This document shows, in pieces, positions 57,401-64,000 of a stretch of DNA of 64,000 nt. The notes below the pieces were generated by a model that did not search any database, had not been told where the DNA came from, and saw only the letters and a list, made by a program, of their open reading frames with translations. Every line of letters begins with the position of its first letter. The stretch's first letter is position 1. A program made the position numbers and the translations under genes. Source of the DNA: Trametes villosa (taxonomy: Eukaryota; Basidiomycota; Agaricomycetes; Polyporales; Polyporaceae); assembly GCA_002964805.2 (NCBI GenBank), contig PUDQ02000001.1:7092001-7156000 (forward strand). The letters run 5' to 3'.

Positions 57401-57996
57401 CCTGTCCCACTACGGCGGCGCGCCAGCGCCCTCGCAGTTCGGCCTGCCTCAGCTTCCCTTCATGGGTGGCTTCGGTGGGTCCGGTTCTGTGCACGGCTCG
57501 GACTACGGCGGGCAGATGCCCATGCCTAACCCGCTGGCGTACCAGGGCACGGGCAGCATGTACGGGATGATGCCGAACGCGCCACGGAACACCGTGATGA
57601 CGAACATGAACATGTTCGGCGGCGCCGGGGACGTGCATGGGTCGCAAGGCGGGTTCGCGCCGCCGATGGCGCCTGGCATGATGGGGCAGCGGCCGATGTC
57701 GACGTTCTCGCTCGCGACCACCGTGAACCCGTTCGCGGGCGGGCCGAACTTGAACCCCGAGCCGACCGATGAGGAGCTCGTCACGGCGCTGAGGGCATAC
57801 CTCAGCACTCAAGATCTTATGACCGTTACGAAAAAGTGAGTGCTCTTCGCTTGCTACTCGCTGGACGGCTGCTGATCCCTGGCACCCCCACAGGACTGTG
57901 CGCGAAGCGATGCAAGTGCGGTTCCCGAAGGCAGACCTGGCCGGACGGAAGCAGTTCCTGAACGATGCGATCGACACCATTCTCTCTCAGTCATAG
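51460..57996 (+). CDS. Chitin synthase with N-terminal myosin motor-like domain
   Basis: Membrane glycosyltransferase polymerising GlcNAc from UDP-GlcNAc into wall chitin. Protein of about 2000 residues. The motor-like domain has a P-loop [11 protein letters not shown] (first residues of exon 2), a switch-I-like [13 protein letters not shown] and a switch-II-like FDQPGFQ. A TM segment follows, then a cytochrome-b5-like domain ([20 protein letters not shown]) and a second TM. The GT2 chitin synthase core has [51 protein letters not shown] and QRRRW followed by INSTVHNL. Several TM helices, a Gly/Met/Asn-rich linker, and a C-terminal DEK-type domain ([20 protein letters not shown]) end at TAG 57994-57996. 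This is the usual layout of motor-bearing (class V/VII-type) fungal enzymes. The motor is shorter and more divergent than a true myosin, so it may tether rather than walk. Confidence 0.95.
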
Positions 57997-58582
57997 ACAA
58001 TATTTCGGACTCGGACACGCCGCCTGGTTGGCTGTACATGGTGGTCTCGGTCTCGGCTCGCGGACTGCTCGCTCATTGACATTCGGACTTTGTGGCTAGC
58101 TATCTTCCCCTCTCTCGTTGCATCGAACGTTACGGATACGGACTCGCACTCGCATCATCATCCATTTTAGCAGCATTGTAGTAGTCGTTGGACCTATCTA
58201 GTGATTTCATACTACCCGACGCCCATTGGCCGGTGCGCTCGAACGCCGCGCCCGCGCCGAGGCTATCCGTCCTGCGACGCCTTCGCCGAAGAGACGTGTA
58301 CTACTCCCTTGCTGACGCTGGCATGCTGGATACTAACGCCGCTCGAGCCCTGGATCTGTTTCGCCGCGGCTGCTGGCGGTGCAGGCAGGGCGGGGCCCGT
58401 GTTTCTGAGGACTGGGGTCACGGGAGTATGATCCAGACTGCAGCCGGCGACCCCACGCACCCCGCGACGCCTCTCGCGCTCCCCCGCTTCCGGTCCTCCG
58501 CCCCCAACGTCCTGCATCGTACCAGCGTCCGCGGAACTGCCCCATTGCTGCTGCATGACTTAGAAGACTAGATCGGCCCCAG
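57997..58582. other. Intergenic spacer
   Basis: 3' flank of the chitin synthase and leader of the TMEM135-like gene, with some short open frames that lack coding character. No RNA gene or repeat was seen. Confidence 0.5.
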
Positions 58583-61004
58583 ATGGCGTCCTCGCTGCGC
58601 ACCCCAGACAGCCCCCCTCACCTCGGCCGCGCGCCGTCGTACATCCACTTCACCCCGCGGCGCGCGATGGCGTCCTTCGAGAACCTGGTCGTGCTCGCGA
58701 ACTACGAGGAGCACCTGCGCGAGGCGCGCAAGGTCGTGTGGAGGGACAGGGGCGAGAAGCCGGTGGACGTGCTCGACCTCGGAGACTGCTTCGAGCACGC
58801 GTGCAGGGGCGGCCTCCGTACGTAGCAATCAGCATACTCGGCGCGTTGTCTGCTAACTCATTCATTCGCTAGGGGCGGGAACGCTTGCATTTGCGATCCG
58901 CTCGGGGGTGAACTTCATTTTGCTCTTGACGCGAATCAAGCGAATCCCCAAGTGAGTACTCCGAGTAAGGCGCAGTATGCTGCCTCCGCCGCCTCCCATC
59001 CGCATGCAATGCCGGAGGAAGCGGCGAGTCGCAATACATATATGAGCTGTGTTGACGAACGTGTTACAGACGTTTCCGACTAAGCCTCATTCGCCATGCA
59101 ATCTTCGGAGAGGACTCCTTCCGGTTCGCAGCCATGCTCAGTACGTCAACTTTCTACACCCGACAGCCAACCCTCCTCTAAGCGTAATACCCACAGCGTC
59201 CTTCGTTGGACTATACAAGTTCCTCCTGAACGCCCTCCCCATCCTCCTGCCCCAACCACACCCCGACGAGACGTCACACCCACGGACACGCTCCCTCTTC
59301 CGCCCGTCCATCCCCGGCGGCTCCGGGAACCCCGGGGTCGAGTCCCCCTTCGACGAAGCGACCTTGGAAGAGGTCGAGCTTGCCCTCCCCCAGCGCAAGA
59401 AGGCGTCACGACATGCGCGGTTGTCGATGAGTGCGCAGGTGCACCAGATGTGGGTGCGCAAGCGGACGCGCTGGTGGTACTCTGCGGCTGCGGGGTCCAT
59501 TGCGGGCGCAGTCGCGATCATGTTCGAGAAGCGGAGTAGGAGAGTGGGCATTGCCCAGCAGATGTTTGTCCGGTAGGTTGCGTGAGCATGGTAAGCAACG
59601 GTAGTATTGTACTTACAGCCGTTTCAGAGGTCTGCAGGGCTCGTTCAATGCTATGTCCTTTAAGTCTGGCTTCAAGATTCCCCATGGGGACGTCATCGTG
59701 TTCACACTCTGGTGCGTTTAGTATTCGGTCGCACGTTTGGATCGCGACCCTGACATCTAGAAGCTGTGGACAGATTATGTACGCGTTCTTGATGCGCCCC
59801 GACACACTTCCGTCCTCGTATAATAGATGGTATGCTGCAAACCTGGAGAAAACTTCTTGTTACTGAACACCACACAGGATCCAGGTGGCGTCCAAGGTAC
59901 CAGCCGACGGAGTGGCACTCAACATGTCCCTGGTCCGCGACGGCGTCTTCGACCCCAATGTCGTAGAACATGTCTTGACCTATCCTGTGAGCTCTAAATC
60001 ACGCGCTAGCCACGCGGGCACTTACATCGTCTCAGGGCATTACCGCCGGGAACCACTCCCGTCTCGTTGACCGACTCGCAAAATCGCGGCTCCCCGAGGG
60101 GCTGCGCACCTTTGGCCCGCCCTACGGCCCTTGCGAAGCGGTGCACCCAGACATCGACTCGTGCTTGTCAGTGCAGGTCCTGCACTTCTGGGAGGTCTTC
60201 CGCTGGATGCTCCCCATCTACGGCGCGCTGCACTTCATCCCGATGATGCTGTTCCGCCGGAACACGTTCCTCAAGCGCCCCGCGCGGATGTTGCTGCGTG
60301 CGGCGATGGGTACCGCGCGGAGCTCCGCGTTCCTGGGTGTCTTCGTCGTCATCTTCCAAGGTGCGCCGCATCTCTGTGTTCAGTCCGCGGGAAACGACGG
60401 CTGATTGTGCGAAAAAGCGTACTTCTGCTCCAAGCATCGCCTGTATGACAAGCTGGTGGCCCTGCGGTCGTCAAGCGCGCACTCGCTCCTGGCCGCGCTC
60501 GCGAAGCGGCTGCCGGCGTGGTATGTCAACCTGCTGGTGTCAAAAGCGTCGTTTTTCGTTGGGGGGCTGCTGTCCGGTCTGTCGCTGTTCGTTGAGGAGA
60601 AGCGGCGGCGGGAGGAGCTCGCGATGTACGTGCTACCGAAGGGCCTCGAGAGTGCGTGGGTGATGGCACGAGGGAAGGGGTGGGTGTTTGGAATGGGACG
60701 GTACGGTGACGCCTTGGTAAGTAGCCCGTCAACGTCGGTGTGCGTGCGGGCCTTTGGAGACTGACGGCCTCTGCAGCTCACGGCCATCGGGATGGGCATG
60801 GTCATGGTGAGTGTTTGTGGTCCTGTAGAACTCCGAATCGAGGCTGACGTTCCTTCCGGCCACAGAGCACCTATCAGGTTAGTTGGCACATCTTCATGCG
60901 CACGTTGCCATGACGCAGAACTGAGATTCCTTGTGCAGAATGACCCACAACACCTCTCGGGCCTGGTCCGCCGCATCCTATACCAATTTGTCGGCCCGAA
61001 TTGA
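58583..61004 (+). CDS. TMEM135-like peroxisomal/mitochondrial membrane protein
   Basis: Relative of TMEM135/PMP52, implicated in animals in peroxisome and mitochondrial dynamics and lipid handling; the fungal role is unstudied as far as I know. ATG 58583 starts MASSLRTPDSPPHLGRAPSY. Spliced exons then give AGTLAFAIRSGVNFILLLTR and RFRLSLIRHAIFGEDSFRFA. A second family block follows (WYSAAAGSIAGAVAIMFEKR; GLQGSFNAMSFKSG; CGQIMYAFLMRPDTLPSSYN). The Cys-rich family motif appears as PPYGPCEAVHPDIDSC, followed by RWMLPIYGALHFIPMMLF. The last coding steps are a 12-nt micro-exon (60866-60877, STYQ) and NDPQHLSGLVRRILYQFVGP then Asn, stop TGA 61002-61004. About six to eight TM helices are expected. 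The ends and all phases were checked, so the gene looks intact. The transposon-like element starts 161 bp downstream. Confidence 0.8.
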
Positions 61005-61165
61005 GCTAGACAGGACCGATGTTCCTTCCCTAGACCCCTGGCGCTGGACGGGGATACCTCTGTACTTTACTACCTATCTGACTGTGTACGGTATACTGAT
61101 AATAACCAGAGTCCGGATTCAAGCATCGTTATTGATGAAAACCGTTTTTCTAAGTAGTACTACTA

Positions 61166-61711
61166 CAGCGCAGTTGGCTTCCCCGCGTAAGGCGGGTACT
61201 AGACCCAGGGGCCACGATGAGGCCTGCGCTATCCCCAGGAAATACCCCAGCCTCTGCCACGCCCCAGGCAGGATCCACCACCTCAGCACCCAGCACCCAG
61301 CCCGCGCCGATGGCCCCACCGAGTGCGAGTGCGTCGACGACAACGGCCGGCGCGGCTCGCGCGCCGGCCTGCCAGAGCCCGCGGAGCGTCTGGTCTACGG
61401 AGTCGTCGATGCATCGTCGGCATCCATCGAGCAAGTCGCGGAAGCCAGGCCGCAAGGGCACAGGCGACCTTGACCGTGTCCAGCACCGGGCTTCGGAGGG
61501 AGGAGGTGGCGGTTGTGAAGAAGAAGGGAACGCAGGAGGAGGACGGGTTGTGTAGACTAGAGGCTTAGGAGGGAGGAGGTGGTGGTTTGGAAGAACGAGG
61601 GGACAGGCTGAGGAGGGCAGGTTATGTAGACAAGTGGGAGGCTGGCCGGTCAGCCCCCCGCCGCGCTGGGGCACCGCCTGCCGTGCTGCCGGTGGTCGTT
61701 TTCGAAACGGC
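61166..61711 (+). repeat. Left inverted arm of the 1.9 kb element
   Basis: Runs from CAGCGCAG to the inner end TTTTCGAAACGGC. The first stretch of over 100 bp matches the reverse complement of the right arm with few substitutions. Open frames inside (Pro/Ser/Ala-rich on plus, Ala/Gly-rich on minus) are by-products of GC content. Confidence 0.75.
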
Positions 61712-62429
61712 TATGGAAGGTTGCCCTCGCTTCTTGGACCTCGCTGGGAACCACATATAATGCAGACCTCCGCGACATGGTTAAGATAGCATGTACATGG
61801 ACGCTGGCCGGAACGTGCCTCGATTTGAGAGGCTGCATACAACTGCTGCTGCTGCTACTACTAGTACTACTACTATCAGGAAACTATCTCCGCGGTATGT
61901 ACATGGCGTAGGGCACCATCAGCCGTGAACGGTTCTTCCTATTGAGCGCGCACAGCCAGAGAGTGAGAGGAAGAATATGCGGTCGCACGCTCGCAACCAC
62001 ATCGCGGCCGCTGGCAACATTCACGACTCATCCTCAAACTCCTACAACTCGGAGGCCCCGCGGCGCTGCGCTTGTTTCGGCGAAGCGCGCCGATATCACG
62101 ATTATTCCCAGCCAGGGAAAGTAGATCGTCTGCTAGTCGTCTTCAATTAGTACGCGCACAGTGTAGTACTCACAAGTGATTTTATTCATACTCACAAGCG
62201 CACCTTCGCCTCTAGATCCAAGACGCACGTCTTGACTAGCGTTCGCGCTGTTCTTGCCATATTGCGGCCGCGCGCTATAGCTATGTCTGCGTCCTCGAGC
62301 GACGCACAACCGGCGAATTCGAAGACAACATTTGATGATTCTTCCTATGCACCAGCATATGTGCCCTGCATGTAGTGAGCCCTCTGGTGCAGAGTGGGGA
62401 TGACAATGTCGTGCGGCACGGCCGACACC
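61712..62429. other. Unique spacer of the inverted-repeat element
   Basis: 718 bp with no coding-like frame. It contains a short trinucleotide run (CTG then CTA units, about 61852-61878) and two NotI-type GCGGCCGC sites. No transposase motif was seen. Confidence 0.5.
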
Positions 62430-63073
62430 GCCGTTTCGAAAACGACCACCGGCAGCACGACAGGCGGTGCCCCAGCGAGCCCCCGCCCTTGCTCGCTTCG
62501 CCGAGCGCGGCGGGGGACTGACCGGCCAGCCTCCCACTCGTCTACATAACCTGCCCTCCTCGCCCGTCCCTTCGTTCTTGCAAACCACCACCTCCTCCCC
62601 CCGAAGCCCGGTGCTGGACACGGTCACCGCGACTTGCTCGATGGCAGGAGCCTGGCTGGTCGGCCTCCCTCTACTCTACATAGCCCGTCTTCCTCCTGCG
62701 TTCCCTTCTTCTTCATGACCGCCACCTCCTCCCTCCGAAGCCCGGTGCTGGACACGGTCAAGGTCGCCTGCGCCCTTGCGGCCTGGCGTCCGCGACTTGC
62801 TCGATGGATGCCGACGATGCCTCGACGACGCCGAGGACCAGACGCCCTGGGGGCGCTGGCCTCTGGCAGGCCGGCGCGCGAGGCCGCGCTGGCCGCTGTC
62901 GTCGACGCACTCGCACTCGGTGGGGCCATCGGCGCGGGCTGGGTGCTAGGTGTCGAGGGGGTAGATCCTGCCTGGGGCGTGGCAGAGGCTGGGGTATTTC
63001 CTGGGGATAGCGCAGGCCTCATCGTGGCCCTTGGGTCTAGTACCCGCCTTACGCGGGGAAGCCAACTGCGCTG
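62430..63073 (-). repeat. Right inverted arm of the 1.9 kb element
   Basis: Inverted copy of the left arm, about 98 bp longer. It carries a partial internal duplication: the segment containing CCCGGTGCTGGACACGGTC occurs at about 62605-62625 and again near 62740-62760. It also has an extra GC-rich hairpin near 62490-62515. It ends CTGCGCTG before the flanking TA. Confidence 0.75.
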
Positions 63074-63493
63074 TATTTATCTTTCACTGTAGCAATACAT
63101 TGGTGTAAACAGTGGGTTGAAGCAGAGGTCTGCGTGGACGATGGATATCGTAGCGAATGAGAGAAGAGAGGGACTCCGGTATGTATACCAACAGGCGCTG
63201 ACGCCACTGAACGTAGATCCCAGATCTATAGCAGGCTCCAAATGGAAAATCCCGACGCGCTCGGGTCGTCCTGCTGCTCGCTCTCGCCACACCACGTAGC
63301 ACGATGCCGAGCCCAGGTGTCGACATACGGATGTGCCATGGAGCATGTCTCTGCCTCCGCCAAAGCAGCCGGCGATCCCTCCCCTCTGATTCCTGCGTGG
63401 GGAGCGGTGGGAGTGCAGAGTGACGTCAGGCGGGCCTCCGGGTGACGTCCCTCGCCAATGGAGGACTGCCGTCGAGTGGGTCCCCCGACGCCT

Positions 63494-63498
63494 TATAA
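63494..63498 (+). promoter_or_regulatory. TATA-like box of the rightmost gene
   Basis: TATAA within CCTTATAACG, 63 bp before the ATG at 63557. Position fits a core promoter. Confidence 0.45.
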
Positions 63499-63556
63499 CG
63501 CCCGCAGCCTCGTCCGTCGCCCCCACAAACTCATCCACAACTACCAGATCGTCAAC

Positions 63557-64000
63557 ATGCTCGCCAATTCTCTTCGTCGCGCAACGCGCACCCTACCCAC
63601 TTCGACTCGCTTCCTGCACGCCACTTCTGCATCCGCGGCGCAGGTGGCCCCCGGAAAGGACCCGCAGCTTTCGCAGGGGAACGTCGGCCAGGCCGGCCAT
63701 AGGCACCCTCAAGACACACACGACCAAGCTGCACGGAGCGGCCAGAAGGTCGCCTCCGGAAAGCAGTCATCAGGCCCGCACGACGCTGCCTCGCGCACGG
63801 GCGACCAGAAGACCGACCGCTCCGGGCTCTCCGGAAACCCGGAAGGCGTTGGCTTCGCTGACCAGGTCGGCTCTGCCTCGAGCACCGGAAAGAAGAGCTC
63901 AGCGTCGGCATCAGCTGGCGAGGGCAAGAAGGGCCAGGAGGAGAGCACCCCGCCGGGCTTCGTCGCGAGCATCAAGAGTAAGCTCGGGCTCGACACGACC
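63557..64000 (+). CDS. Predicted mitochondrial, hydrophilic low-complexity protein, 5' part
   Basis: Runs off the right edge with 148 codons open and no stop. The N-terminus MLANSLRRATRTLPTSTRFL then HATSASAAQ is Arg-rich, lacks acidic residues, and resembles a mitochondrial targeting peptide with a probable cleavage near RFLHATSA. The remainder is hydrophilic and disordered, rich in Gly, Ser, Gln, Lys and Asp (for example RSGQKVASGKQSSGPHDAAS and GKKSSASASAGEGKKGQEES), with an amphipathic stretch SIKSKLGL at the edge. Codons end almost entirely in G or C, as in the real genes here, so it is likely coding. Its composition recalls stress-type hydrophilic proteins, but no family can be assigned. 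Confidence 0.65.
   Translation, partial: MLANSLRRATRTLPTSTRFLHATSASAAQVAPGKDPQLSQGNVGQAGHRHPQDTHDQAARSGQKVASGKQSSGPHDAASRTGDQKTDRSGLSGNPEGVGFADQVGSASSTGKKSSASASAGEGKKGQEESTPPGFVASIKSKLGLDTT

Larger units (their letters stand above)
61166..63073. mobile_element. Non-autonomous transposon-like element with long inverted arms (foldback/MITE type)
   Basis: A left arm (61166-61711) and right arm (62430-63073) are inverted copies of each other and enclose a unique spacer. Outer ends are perfect inverted repeats beginning CAGCGCAGTTGGCTTCCCCG, and both ends abut TA (61164-61165 and 63074-63075). That flank is compatible with a TA target-site duplication as in Tc1/mariner-type elements. No transposase-like frame was found, so it would need help in trans. 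Arm sequences are GC-rich and similar at roughly nine positions in ten over aligned stretches. Element class is inferred from ends only. Confidence 0.7.

Noticed and set aside
61166..63073. Protein-coding genes inside the inverted arms (several 60-180 codon frames)
   Set aside because: The frames occur in both orientations of the same repeat, lack recognisable domains and are interrupted by differences between arms.

Overview
The window is nuclear DNA of a filamentous basidiomycete, most likely a white-rot polypore close to Trametes. Genes are intron-dense (introns about 50-60 bp, GT-AG, a few exons of 9-18 nt), compact and on both strands, and third codon positions are strongly G/C. The gene content is fungal: a chitin synthase with a myosin-like motor, an ER-type P450, a basidiomycete secreted phytase whose sequence closely resembles the Trametes pubescens enzyme as I remember it, and an auxin-efflux-carrier protein. 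No rRNA, tRNA or CRISPR was found.

Layout, left to right. 0-6.8 kb: 5' part of TMA22/DENR (-), a cytochrome P450 (-), then 3.6 kb without an assignable gene. 6.8-19.9 kb: a Cdc4-type F-box/WD40 protein (+), a very large intron-rich ABCC/MRP transporter (-), an auxin efflux carrier family protein (+). 20-32.6 kb: a D-amino-acid-oxidase-like flavoenzyme (-), a 2 kb gap with exon-like islands, dipeptidyl peptidase III (-), an uncharacterised Cys-rich protein (-), a CoA-diphosphatase-type Nudix hydrolase (-), a TM-anchored disordered protein (-). 33.9-43.2 kb: a phytase (+) meeting a tandem array of three flavin-containing monooxygenase paralogues (-). 43.8-58 kb: a disordered/WW-like/multi-TM membrane protein (-), coatomer beta' (SEC27/COPB2, +), the motor-domain chitin synthase (+). 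58.6-64 kb: a TMEM135-like protein (+), a 1.9 kb non-autonomous transposon-like element with about 0.55-0.64 kb inverted arms, and the start of a mitochondrial-type protein (+).

Most genes are housekeeping or cell-biology genes, and I see no coherent metabolic cluster. The P450, ABC transporter and monooxygenases are interleaved with unrelated genes. The accessory signals are the local triplication of the monooxygenase and the inverted-repeat element. The most testable observations are: the element with its TA flanks; the FMO array; a possible cytosolic/mitochondrial dual start in DPP III; a Pho4/NUC-1-type CACGTGGG site next to the phytase TATA box; a 9-nt micro-exon immediately before the phytase active-site motif; and unassembled coding-like islands at 4.5-5 kb and 22.4-23.5 kb.

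Gene models were spliced by eye from reading-frame continuity and splice sites. Outer coordinates are firm where a start and stop were read directly; internal exon borders are quoted only where I checked them.
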